Program-made: the position numbers and the translations under genes
Part shown: one piece after another, positions 1 through 6,163 of the stretch
Position numbering within the stretch: the first letter of the stretch is position 1
Layout: each line of letters begins with the position of its first letter
Source of the DNA: Saprospiraceae bacterium
GTDB lineage: Bacteria > Bacteroidota > Bacteroidia > Chitinophagales > Saprospiraceae
DNA: 6,163 bases
NCBI GenBank assembly: GCA_014379665.1
Contig: JACMLK010000277.1
Location: 1-6,163, forward strand
Reading direction: 5' to 3'
The notes under the pieces: model-generated
Database searches by the model: none
What the model was told of the DNA's origin: nothing
What the model saw: only the letters and a program-made list of their open reading frames with translations

Positions 1-7
1 ATTTAAC

Positions 8-39
8 TTTGGCAACCTCACAATTTTAATCTAATTTTG
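8..39 (+). promoter_or_regulatory. Bacteroidota-type promoter of the thrABC operon
   Basis: TTTG at 8-11 acts as the candidate -33 element and TAATTTTG at 32-39 fits the -7 consensus TAnnTTTG exactly. The 20-bp spacer is within the range accepted for the primary sigma factor of Bacteroidota. A transcript would start near 44-47, leaving a leader of about 27-30 nt before the thrA ATG at 74. No other good match lies between here and thrA, and the short gaps inside the operon leave little room for further promoters. The assignment rests on motif match and position only. Confidence 0.68.
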
Positions 40-73
40 CGCTAAGGGTGTTAATTTAATTTTAAAAAAACAG

Positions 74-2527
74 ATGAACGTTTTAAAATTTGGAGGATCG
101 TCTGTAGCCAATGCAGACAGGATTAAACATATACTATCTATAGTCAAACCACGTATTGACGCAGGCGAAAAACTAACTATTGTCTTTTCAGCTTTTGAGG
201 GAATTACGGATATGCTCATCGAAATGAGCGAGCTTGCCAGCCAGGGTAAAGACAAATATATTGCCCTTTACCATCAGTTTAAAGATAAGCATTCAGACAT
301 ATCACGAACGATACTTTCATCCGAAAGATATAACCAGGTGAGTTCAATTTTAGATGAAAATCACGATACTTTAAAAGACTTATTAAAGGGGATCTATCTC
401 GTACGGGAAGTTTCACCCCGAACGCTGGACTATGTCATTAGCTTCGGTGAGCGCAATTCCAACTATATAATTGCTGAGGCCATGATAGATCATGGCATAA
501 TGGCAGCATATCTCGATGCCCGTAAAATCATCAAAACAAATAAAGATTTTGGAGCTGCCAAAGTTAATTTCAAGTTAACTGATACCATCATACAGGATTA
601 TTACAAAGAGCATAATGACCGGTTGCAAATCGTAACAGGATTCATCGGGTCGGATACAGGAGGACTGACTACAACACTTGGAAGAGGAGGGTCTGATTAT
701 ACGGCTGCTATACTTGCAGGTGCTCTTGATGCAGATGCACTCGAGATTTGGACCGATGTTGATGGTGTATTGACATGTGATCCCCGAAAAGTTAAAAAAG
801 CATTTACCATACCGCGACTGAGCTACGTGGAAGCCATGGAAATGTCTCATTTTGGTGCTAAAGTCATTTATCCACCGACTATTCAACCTGCGTTGCGAAA
901 AGGTATTCCCATTTACATCAGAAATACATTCAATCCTTCTTTTGAAGGAACACTCATTCATAAAGAACACGATAAAGATTTTAAATCCACCATTAAAGGG
1001 ATCAGTTCGTTGGGAAATTTGTCACTGATCAGGCTTCAGGGAAGTGGTATGATGGGTGTGCCGGGAGTATCTGCAAGATTATTTTCTGCTCTGGGCAGAG
1101 AGAAAATTAATGTTATCCTGATTACTCAGGCATCTTCAGAACACTCCATTAGCATTGCCATCAGTGATAAAGAGGCTAAAAGTGCTATTGCGTCGATTTC
1201 TGAAGAATTTGAAAAGGAGATAGAAGACAGATTAATTGACCCCGTAAAGGCTGAGTCTGACCTCTGTGTAGTAGCTATTATAGGTGAACAAATGAAAAAT
1301 GTACCCGGTGTCGCCGGGAGACTTTTTGAAGGCTTAGGAAAAAATGGTATTAATATCATAGCCATTGCACAGGGAAGTTCGGAACTTAATATTTCTTTTG
1401 TAATCAATAAACAGGACGAATCCAAAGCTTTAAACGTCATTCATGATTCCTTTTTTCTGTCGGATACAAAACGGATTCATGTCTTTATGATCGGTGTGGG
1501 CCTGATAGGAACTACGCTTCTCAAACAAATAGAAGAACAGAAGGAGACGCTAAAAACCCAAAATAGCCTTGAATTGACTATTGCCGGGCTTGCCAATTCG
1601 AAAAAAATGATATTTTCTGAGCAAGGGATAGATCTGAAGAATTGGAAAACTTCATTGGACGAAAGTGCTGTAAAGTCTGATGACCAGTCCTTTGTTGAAA
1701 AAATGATTGAAATGAATCTTTCCAATTCCATCTTTGTAGACAATACAGCAGATAGTAAAATACCGGATTTGTATGAACAGATTTTCAACGCAAGTATATC
1801 AATCGCAACCCCGAATAAGATAGCCGCATCATCCGCATATGACCAGTATACCCGGTTAAAACAATTGGCCAGAAAAAACAATGTCGAATTCCTGTTCGAA
1901 ACTAATGTGGGAGCAGGGTTGCCGGTAATATCCACCCTTCGAAATCTGATTCATAGCGGCGATCGTATTATAAAAATCGAAGCAGTATTATCGGGTTCTG
2001 TATCTTATATTTTTAATCATTTTGATGGGAGCAAATCATTTAGTCAGTTGGTTAAAGAAGCTAAAGAACTCGGCTATACCGAACCGGACCCCAGGGATGA
2101 TCTTTCCGGGACAGATGTATCCAGAAAAATAACAATCCTTGCCCGTGAAGCTGGTTATTTGACTGAAACATCCGATGTAGTAATTAACCCTATTTTGTCA
2201 GAAAGATGTCTTAAGGCAAAAGATCTGAATTCGTTTTTTCATATATTGGAAGAAGAAGACCAATATTTTTATGATCTCCTGACTAACGCGAAAAGAAAAA
2301 ATGGCGTTTTGAGATTTATCGCCAAAGCTGAAAATGGTAACATATCATGTGGACTTGAGTTGGTAGGACAGGATAGTCCGTTTTTTAACCTTGGCGGAAG
2401 TGACAATATGATAGTTTTCACCACTCAAAGATATAAAATACGACCGTTGGTGGTACGAGGCCCCGGTGCAGGAGCAGAAGTCACCGCAGCCGGCATCTTT
2501 GCAGAAATCATCAGTGCAGGAAATTAA
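74..2527 (+). CDS. thrA: Bifunctional aspartokinase / homoserine dehydrogenase (ThrA)
   Basis: This cytoplasmic enzyme catalyses two steps of the aspartate pathway: ATP-dependent phosphorylation of L-aspartate, and NAD(P)H reduction of aspartate semialdehyde to homoserine. The N-terminal kinase (about residues 1-300) shows KFGGSSVA at 5-12, SFGER at 123-127, GRGGSD at 203-208 and WTDVDGV at 226-232. Two ACT domains follow (about 316-390 and 397-460). Each has a VPGV segment and a Q-(A/G)-SSE segment (Q352, Q433), matching the family's threonine-binding glutamines. The dehydrogenase half begins with the Rossmann loop GVGLIG at 474-479. It continues with ATPNK 578-582, ETNVGAGLPV 609-618 and GYTEPDPRDDLSG 667-679, then D681 and K685, which correspond to the catalytic Asp/Lys pair of the family. 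At 817 residues it matches E. coli ThrA (820). The ATG places the KFGG strand at the very N terminus, as expected; no Shine-Dalgarno is visible. It is the first gene of the operon. The dehydrogenase is intact, so a lone lysC is excluded; MetL is unlikely given thrB and thrC next door. Confidence 0.97.
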   Translation: MNVLKFGGSSVANADRIKHILSIVKPRIDAGEKLTIVFSAFEGITDMLIEMSELASQGKDKYIALYHQFKDKHSDISRTILSSERYNQVSSILDENHDTLKDLLKGIYLVREVSPRTLDYVISFGERNSNYIIAEAMIDHGIMAAYLDARKIIKTNKDFGAAKVNFKLTDTIIQDYYKEHNDRLQIVTGFIGSDTGGLTTTLGRGGSDYTAAILAGALDADALEIWTDVDGVLTCDPRKVKKAFTIPRLSYVEAMEMSHFGAKVIYPPTIQPALRKGIPIYIRNTFNPSFEGTLIHKEHDKDFKSTIKGISSLGNLSLIRLQGSGMMGVPGVSARLFSALGREKINVILITQASSEHSISIAISDKEAKSAIASISEEFEKEIEDRLIDPVKAESDLCVVAIIGEQMKNVPGVAGRLFEGLGKNGINIIAIAQGSSELNISFVINKQDESKALNVIHDSFFLSDTKRIHVFMIGVGLIGTTLLKQIEEQKETLKTQNSLELTIAGLANSKKMIFSEQGIDLKNWKTSLDESAVKSDDQSFVEKMIEMNLSNSIFVDNTADSKIPDLYEQIFNASISIATPNKIAASSAYDQYTRLKQLARKNNVEFLFETNVGAGLPVISTLRNLIHSGDRIIKIEAVLSGSVSYIFNHFDGSKSFSQLVKEAKELGYTEPDPRDDLSGTDVSRKITILAREAGYLTETSDVVINPILSERCLKAKDLNSFFHILEEEDQYFYDLLTNAKRKNGVLRFIAKAENGNISCGLELVGQDSPFFNLGGSDNMIVFTTQRYKIRPLVVRGPGAGAEVTAAGIFAEIISAGN

Positions 2528-2552
2528 AAATCAAATTGATAAGTAAAAGATA

Positions 2553-3488
2553 ATGTCAAAATCCGGTATAAAAGTTTTCGCTCCTGCATCTGTTGCTAAT
2601 GTTGCCGTGGGTTTTGATATTTTGGGCTTTGCTTTAGAAAAACCGGGAGATGAAATCATCATTAGAGATGGACGGGAGCCCGGACTTGTAATTACAGAGA
2701 TTACAGGAGCAGGTGGCAAACTTCCCTACAATATACAAAAAAATACTGCAGGGTACGCGGCTTACAGGCTACTGGAGCATATCGGGGAGACAAAAAGGCC
2801 ACTTGAAATGGAAATTCATAAAAAAATGCCTTTTGGAAGTGGCCTTGGCTCTTCTGCGGCGAGTGCCGCCGGTGGGGTATTTGCAGTGAGTGAGTTTTTG
2901 CGTACAGGATTGAGCAAATATGATTTACTTAAATTTGCTGTTGAAGGCGAACAGATTGCAGATGGTGATTTTCATGCGGACAATGTAGGACCTTCACTTT
3001 TAGGAGGCATGATACTGATCAGAGATAATAAAACACTTGATATCAAAAAGCTGCATATCCCACATGGTATATATGTGGCCGTAATATACCCGCACCTTGA
3101 GATACTTACCAGAGAATCCAGAGGAATATTAAAAACTGAAGTTAAATTCAATGACGTCATACTACAGCAGGGAAACCTTGCAGCCTTTGTTGCTGCCATG
3201 TATACTTCAGACTATGGATTGATCTCCAGATCACTTCAGGATGTATTGGTGGAACCACAAAGAGCACATTTGATTCCACACTTTTTTGAAATGAAAGAAG
3301 CCGCAATGTCAGCAGGTGCACTTGGATTCAGTATCAGCGGTGCCGGACCTTCCATGTTTGCGTTGTGTGATAACAGTATTAAAGCGGAGGCAGTCATTGA
3401 AAAAGCTATTAAACTTTATGCGGATAAAAAACTTACCATAAATACCTATTTGTCCAAAATAAACCACGAAGGAGCAATCCGGTATTAA
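2553..3488 (+). CDS. thrB: Homoserine kinase (ThrB, GHMP kinase family)
   Basis: The enzyme phosphorylates L-homoserine to O-phospho-L-homoserine using ATP, in the cytoplasm, between the ThrA and ThrC steps. GHMP motif 1 is visible at residues 8-28 (APASVANVAVGFDILGFAL). The glycine-rich ATP loop is at 93-108, with PFGSGLGSSAASAAGG. The HADNVGPSLLGG segment is at 141-152, where family members contact homoserine. Motif 3 is at 258-267 (GFSISGAGPS). The length of 311 residues matches E. coli ThrB (310). The gene begins 25 bp after thrA, with an A-rich upstream stretch and no Shine-Dalgarno, and lies 9 bp before thrC, so it should be cotranscribed with both. Other GHMP kinases such as mevalonate kinase are less likely given the motif 1 sequence and the operon context. 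Confidence 0.96.
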   Translation: MSKSGIKVFAPASVANVAVGFDILGFALEKPGDEIIIRDGREPGLVITEITGAGGKLPYNIQKNTAGYAAYRLLEHIGETKRPLEMEIHKKMPFGSGLGSSAASAAGGVFAVSEFLRTGLSKYDLLKFAVEGEQIADGDFHADNVGPSLLGGMILIRDNKTLDIKKLHIPHGIYVAVIYPHLEILTRESRGILKTEVKFNDVILQQGNLAAFVAAMYTSDYGLISRSLQDVLVEPQRAHLIPHFFEMKEAAMSAGALGFSISGAGPSMFALCDNSIKAEAVIEKAIKLYADKKLTINTYLSKINHEGAIRY

Positions 3489-3497
3489 GATTTAAAT

Positions 3498-4787
3498 ATG
3501 CAACTATATAGCACCAATAATAAAAACCTGAAGGTAAATCTGCGTGACTCAGTTATGCAATCACTTGTTCCGGATAAAGGATTATACATGCCGGAAGTTA
3601 TTCCGCTTTTGAGCCGTGATTTTATTGCTGATCTTCAATCACATAGTTTCAATGAAATTGCTTTTAAAATAAGTCAGGCTTTAATTGGAAGCGATATCCC
3701 CGCAAATGATCTCAGAGACATTGTCAATAAAGCGATTACTTTCCCAGCCCCGGTTATAATGCTAAATGAGCAGATTGGATCACTGGAACTATGGCATGGT
3801 CCAAGTCTTGCTTTTAAAGATTTTGGTGCAAGGTTTATGGCATCACTGATGGCTTATTTTACAAAAAACGAAAACAGGAGAATTACCATCCTGGTAGCTA
3901 CATCAGGAGATACCGGAGGGGCGGTAGCTGCAGGGTTTTATAAAGTACCCGGCATAGAAGTTATCATCCTTTACCCTTCCGGAAAAGTAAGTGATCTTCA
4001 GGAAAAACAACTCACAACTCTTGGTGAAAACATTAGGGCAATTGAAGTAGATGGCACTTTTGATGATTGTCAGGCCTTGGTAAAAGAAGCATTTGCGGAC
4101 AAGGAGCTCAATATCGTGTATCATTTAAGTTCAGCCAACAGTATCAATATTGCAAGACTTATCCCCCAGAGTTTCTACTACTTCGAAGCATACAAACAGG
4201 TGATGAAATATGGTAAAGATGTCATTTTCAGTGTACCAAGTGGAAATTTTGGAAACCTTACAGCAGGACTTTTTGCCAAAAGGATGGGATTGCCGGTTAA
4301 AAGATTTATTGCAGCAACTAATATTAATAAAATAGTGCCTGATTATCTCTCATCCGGTGTCTATGAGCCTAAACCATCTCTGTCTACAATCAGCAATGCT
4401 ATGGACGTAGGCAGCCCAAGTAATTTTGTAAGGATTCTTGATCTTTATAATGGAGATTTAGATGCTATTACCAGGGATGTATCAGGTTTCTGGCTGGATG
4501 ATAAAGCTACAAAAGATGCAATGAGAGAAGCATTTCTGAATTATAATTACATCTGCGACCCACATGGTGCCATTGGATATAAATCACTCAAAGACCTAAC
4601 AAAAGACGAAATCGGTATTTTTCTGGAGACTGCACACCCGGCAAAATTTTTAGATACGGTAGAGTCTGCATTAAATATAAAAATAGAAATACCTGAAGGA
4701 CTGGCATCCTTAACCGGCAAGACCAAAAAGGCGGTCAAAATGGACTCAGCCTTTGATTCATTTAAATCGTATTTGCTGGATAGATAA
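3498..4787 (+). CDS. thrC: Threonine synthase (ThrC, PLP-dependent)
   Basis: This enzyme converts O-phosphohomoserine and water to L-threonine and phosphate, the last pathway step. It is a fold-type II PLP enzyme. K107 in GPSLAFKDFGARF (101-113) is the lysine expected to form the Schiff base. ATSGDTGGAVA at 134-144 is the conserved substrate/cofactor loop. PSGNFGNLTAG at 247-257 is the PLP-phosphate-binding glycine-rich loop. NAMDVGSPSNF at 300-310 and ETAHPAKF at 377-384 are further signatures of the E. coli-like class. The length of 429 residues matches E. coli ThrC (428), with the N-terminal region of that class present (RDSVMQSLVPDKGLYMPE, 16-33). The start lies 9 bp after thrB. The gene converges with the RRM protein gene on the other strand. 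I see no damage or unusual residue. Confidence 0.97.
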   Translation: MQLYSTNNKNLKVNLRDSVMQSLVPDKGLYMPEVIPLLSRDFIADLQSHSFNEIAFKISQALIGSDIPANDLRDIVNKAITFPAPVIMLNEQIGSLELWHGPSLAFKDFGARFMASLMAYFTKNENRRITILVATSGDTGGAVAAGFYKVPGIEVIILYPSGKVSDLQEKQLTTLGENIRAIEVDGTFDDCQALVKEAFADKELNIVYHLSSANSINIARLIPQSFYYFEAYKQVMKYGKDVIFSVPSGNFGNLTAGLFAKRMGLPVKRFIAATNINKIVPDYLSSGVYEPKPSLSTISNAMDVGSPSNFVRILDLYNGDLDAITRDVSGFWLDDKATKDAMREAFLNYNYICDPHGAIGYKSLKDLTKDEIGIFLETAHPAKFLDTVESALNIKIEIPEGLASLTGKTKKAVKMDSAFDSFKSYLLDR

Positions 4788-4790
4788 AAT

Positions 4791-4820
4791 AAAAAAGGCT
4801 TCCCATAAATGAGAAGCCTT
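4791..4820 (-). terminator. Intrinsic terminator of the RRM protein gene at the thrC junction
   Basis: AAGGCTTC (4795-4802) pairs perfectly with GAAGCCTT (4813-4820), giving an 8-bp stem with a 10-nt loop that may close further. Read on the minus strand, the stem runs straight into a T-tract (TTTTTTATTTTA, 4798 downwards), the canonical rho-independent layout. It lies about 30 nt past the RRM gene's stop codon. Read on the plus strand, the stem is followed by CAAAAGATTC and the T-run only begins at 4833, 12 nt later. For thrC it is therefore a weak terminator at best. Confidence 0.85.
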
Positions 4821-4850
4821 CAAAAGATTCAATTTTTTTCTTACACTATA

Positions 4851-5144
4851 TTAATATCTACGTTCTCTTGGTCTAAAATTGTTATCTCTGTTAGAAGATT
4901 GCGGTCTTGGCTCTGCTTTTTTACAAACAATAGTCTGACCATCAAAAGTGGTTTCATTCAGTCCGGCGATTGCAGCGATTCCTGCATCTTCTGTTCCCAT
5001 TTCGACAAATGCAAATCCTTTGGATCTACCAGTGTCTTTGTCCATGATTACTTTAGCTGACGTAACTTCGCCATACTGTGAAAAAAGATTTTCTAATGCC
5101 TCAGAACTTGTTCTGTAATTAAGCTTAGCAACAAAAATGTTCAT
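4851..5144 (-). CDS. Small single-RRM RNA-binding protein
   Basis: The 97-residue protein is one RNA recognition motif plus a short basic tail. RNP2 is IFVAKL at 3-8, with F4 in the aromatic RNA-stacking position. RNP1 is KGFAFVEM at 42-49, with F44 and F46 as the stacking aromatics. The linker DKDTGRSKGFAFVEM is typical of bacterial glycine-rich/cold-responsive RRM proteins. Residues 79-97 (PRPQSSNRDNNFRPRERRY) are arginine-rich, probably disordered, and could add nonspecific RNA affinity. In cyanobacteria and Bacteroidota such proteins bind single-stranded RNA and act as post-transcriptional regulators or cold-shock factors. The target here cannot be read from sequence. The ATG is the only start that keeps RNP2 intact, and it follows a U-rich stretch with no Shine-Dalgarno. 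The gene is monocistronic, with its own promoter and terminator. Confidence 0.95.
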   Translation of the reverse strand: MNIFVAKLNYRTSSEALENLFSQYGEVTSAKVIMDKDTGRSKGFAFVEMGTEDAGIAAIAGLNETTFDGQTIVCKKAEPRPQSSNRDNNFRPRERRY

Positions 5145-5213
5145 TAAAATAAAATTAAAAATAAAAAAAATAAGGGGCGACTAGCAGACCATCTGCTCAG
5201 GATTAACCCAATT
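5145..5213 (-). promoter_or_regulatory. Structured 5' leader of the RRM protein gene
   Basis: This is the predicted untranslated leader of about 69 nt between the inferred transcription start and the ATG. It contains a perfect hairpin AGCAGA-TGG-TCTGCT (5183-5197). Around it, GGG (from plus CCC 5208-5210) could pair with CCCC (from plus GGGG 5174-5177). A U-rich run with only A interruptions then reaches the start codon (5145-5172). Structure followed by a U-run resembles an attenuator. The U-run could also be an autoregulatory binding site for the RRM protein or a translation-enhancing standby region. The structure is read directly from the sequence; the function is inference. Confidence 0.5.
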
Positions 5214-5218
5214 ACCTG

Positions 5219-5226
5219 CAAAGGTA
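5219..5226 (-). promoter_or_regulatory. -7 promoter element of the RRM protein gene
   Basis: On the minus strand the sequence reads TACCTTTG, an exact match to the Bacteroidota -7 consensus TAnnTTTG, placing the transcription start near 5211-5214. The best -33 candidate is TTG (plus CAA at 5251-5253), but the 24-bp spacing is slightly long, so the upstream element is less certain than the -7. A very A/T-rich tract lies upstream and could help RNA polymerase binding. Confidence 0.65.
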
Positions 5227-5427
5227 CATAAAATTATTGAATTTACATAACAATTTTTACTAATTCATTAATAATTATTTTTTACTTATATATAAAAACA
5301 TCTTTATTTATTATCATTTATATACAATATTATTTATAACAAAGTATGTATTAGCCCATTAAGTCAATTTGAAAATTGAAAACATAATATAAAAATGTGA
5401 TCCCGATACAAATAAAAAAGTTACAAA
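5227..5427. other. A/T-rich intergenic stretch without genes
   Basis: The region between the RRM gene promoter and the ogt stop codon is almost wholly A and T, especially 5228-5350. I see no start codon followed by a plausible protein, no tRNA and no strong hairpin. The only symmetry noted is a short A/T inverted repeat, TCAATTT-GA-AAATTGA, at 5364-5379. The stretch may serve as a promoter-upstream region for the RRM gene and as a loose end for the ogt transcript. Confidence 0.6.
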
Positions 5428-5961
5428 CTATAATGCCAAAACCCCTTGATGAGCTGAATATTTATCAGGGTTTTCCAATTTTAATAATGATCTTTTAAAT
5501 TCCAAACCCAAGGCAAATCCGGTCAGACTACCATCGCTCCCGATGACCCTATGGCAGGGAATGATGATAGGAATCGGATTACGGCCATTGGCTGTACCCA
5601 CAGCACGGATGGCTTTAACATCTCCAAGTAAAACAGACAGCTTCATGTATGAAATGGTTTTTCCGTAAGGGATCGTAAGGAGCTGATTCCACACCCGGAT
5701 TGAAAACTCAGTGTACCCGCTAAGGTCAAGTGGAATTTCAAATTTTGTGAGCCCACGATCAAAATATTTTTGAAGTTGTATTTTGGTTTCAGCAGTGAAT
5801 TCATTCGGCTTTGCCGTGGGATATTCATTTGTTATCTTTGTGATACTCCTTAATCCAACATCACTGGCTCCAATACATAGTACGCCTAATGGACTTTCAA
5901 AACATTCATAATACGTAAGCTTATTATGGTCTTTGTCTGAAAATATGGCTGAATTTTTCAT
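5428..5961 (-). CDS. ogt: O6-alkylguanine-DNA alkyltransferase (methylated-DNA--cysteine S-methyltransferase)
   Basis: This suicide repair protein moves the alkyl group from O6-alkylguanine (and O4-alkylthymine) onto its own cysteine. The N-terminal ferredoxin-like domain covers roughly residues 17-80, starting at YYECFESPLGVL. The C-terminal winged-helix domain covers about 84-165. The active site is IPCHRVIG at 134-141 with acceptor C136 and H137. N128 (in GRNPIP) and E163 (in LLKLE) complete the known Asn-Cys-His-Glu network. Y105 (in SYMKL) and R119 (in AIRAVG) match the phosphate-rotating tyrosine and arginine finger of human AGT. At 177 residues it matches stand-alone Ogt proteins (E. 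coli 171) and lacks Ada's AraC-like and Cys4 domains. The start overlaps the end of an upstream frame by 38 nt. There is no other ATG before residue 105's neighbourhood and no usable GTG/TTG near the domain start, so 5961 is the best choice. No separate promoter is evident. Confidence 0.94.
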   Translation of the reverse strand: MKNSAIFSDKDHNKLTYYECFESPLGVLCIGASDVGLRSITKITNEYPTAKPNEFTAETKIQLQKYFDRGLTKFEIPLDLSGYTEFSIRVWNQLLTIPYGKTISYMKLSVLLGDVKAIRAVGTANGRNPIPIIIPCHRVIGSDGSLTGFALGLEFKRSLLKLENPDKYSAHQGVLAL

Positions 5962-6163
5962 AATGATCGGGAAAAATTTGTTTGTAAGTTACTGGATTTA
6001 AAAAGAAACATGTGATGTGAACAGGTCTTAATGTTACCTGGTCAAATCCTGTTTGCCTTTGTATGTTTTCTTTAGAAAAGCCACTTACTTGCTCTATGCA
6101 TTCCCAGTTATATTCACAACTTGGGTTTTGATGATTAATATTTTGACCACAAAACGACTCTGC
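5924..6163 (-). CDS. C-terminal part of an unrecognised protein, cut by the window edge
   Basis: Reading the minus strand inward from base 6163 gives 79 codons without a stop, ending in TAA at 5926-5924. The tail begins AESFCGQNINHQNPSCEYNW and ends PDHYEKFSHIFRQRP. It has four cysteines (positions 5, 16, 22 and 52 of the visible part), several aromatics and a mixed, globular-looking composition. There is no membrane segment or low-complexity tract. In DNA this A/T-rich a 79-codon open frame is unlikely by chance (rough hand estimate well under 1%). It continues beyond the window, so its start and most of the protein are unseen. It overlaps the ogt start by 38 nt in another frame, suggesting one transcript. 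I do not recognise the family and assign no function. Confidence 0.6.
   Translation of the reverse strand, partial: AESFCGQNINHQNPSCEYNWECIEQVSGFSKENIQRQTGFDQVTLRPVHITCFFLNPVTYKQIFPDHYEKFSHIFRQRP

Noticed and set aside
575..970. 131-codon minus-strand open frame inside thrA
   Set aside because: It is antisense to the strongly conserved kinase domain of ThrA, has a serine/cysteine-rich composition typical of shadow frames, and shows no recognisable domain.
1477..1935. 152-codon minus-strand open frame inside thrA
   Set aside because: It lies wholly opposite the homoserine dehydrogenase Rossmann region. The real frame is beyond doubt, and the antisense product shows no family signature.
2530..2540. 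ATCAA-A-TTGAT palindrome between thrA and thrB
   Set aside because: The arms are only 5 bp with a 1-bp centre, too tight for an RNA hairpin. Such A/T palindromes are expected by chance.
4809..5060. 83-codon plus-strand open frame opposite the RRM gene
   Set aside because: It starts inside the terminator hairpin and is antisense to the RRM domain. Its Ser/Phe/Cys-rich product looks like a mirror of that gene rather than a protein.
5364..5379. TCAATTT-GA-AAATTGA inverted repeat downstream of ogt
   Set aside because: It is nearly all A/T with a 2-nt centre and no attached T-tract, so it makes neither a stable hairpin nor a recognisable operator.
5438..5474. Bulged inverted repeat (AAAACCC / GGGTTTT plus TGAT / ATCA) near the end of ogt
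   Set aside because: It lies inside the ogt coding region, has a 13-nt loop and a bulge, and its nearest T-run on the minus strand is about 19 nt away. It is not a convincing terminator.
1..6163. Search for mobile elements, CRISPR arrays, tRNA/rRNA and defence genes
   Set aside because: No transposase, terminal inverted repeats with target duplications, regularly spaced repeats or RNA gene signatures were found. Apart from the unidentified gene end, the content is housekeeping biosynthesis, RNA binding and DNA repair.

Overview
This window looks like ordinary chromosomal DNA of a member of the Bacteroidota. Three things point there. The two best promoter candidates carry the -7 element TAnnTTTG typical of that phylum. 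None of the gene starts has a Shine-Dalgarno sequence; the starts follow A/T-rich stretches instead. The small single-RRM RNA-binding protein with a basic tail is also a common gene type in these bacteria. I cannot place it below phylum level from sequence alone.

Positions 1-4787 (+ strand) hold a complete threonine operon, thrA-thrB-thrC. It is driven by one recognisable promoter at 8-39, and the gaps between genes are only 25 and 9 bp. ThrA is a fused aspartokinase/homoserine dehydrogenase, ThrB is homoserine kinase and ThrC is threonine synthase. With aspartate-semialdehyde dehydrogenase, encoded elsewhere, they turn aspartate into threonine. All three are full length with their key motifs intact. 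The leader is about 30 nt, too short for a thrL-type attenuator, so control by threonine most likely acts on the ACT domains of ThrA.

Positions 4788-4850 form the convergent junction between thrC (+) and an RRM protein gene (-). A hairpin at 4795-4820 is a textbook intrinsic terminator for the minus-strand gene but a poor one for the thr operon.

Positions 4851-5144 (- strand) encode the 97-residue RRM protein. Its promoter (-7 element at 5219-5226) lies about 70 nt upstream of the start codon. The 5' leader contains a perfect 6-bp hairpin, a GGG/CCCC pairing option and a long U-rich tract, so it may be regulatory. The rest of the gap, to 5427, is extremely A/T-rich and shows no gene.

Positions 5428-5961 (- strand) encode an Ogt-type O6-alkylguanine-DNA alkyltransferase with an intact PCHRV active site. 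Its start overlaps by 38 nt the 3' end of another minus-strand reading frame (5924-6163), which runs in from beyond the window. That product is not recognised. The overlap suggests the two are cotranscribed and perhaps translationally coupled.

I found no mobile element, CRISPR array, tRNA, rRNA or clearly new system. The most useful leads are the unidentified partial gene overlapping ogt and the structured leader of the RRM gene.
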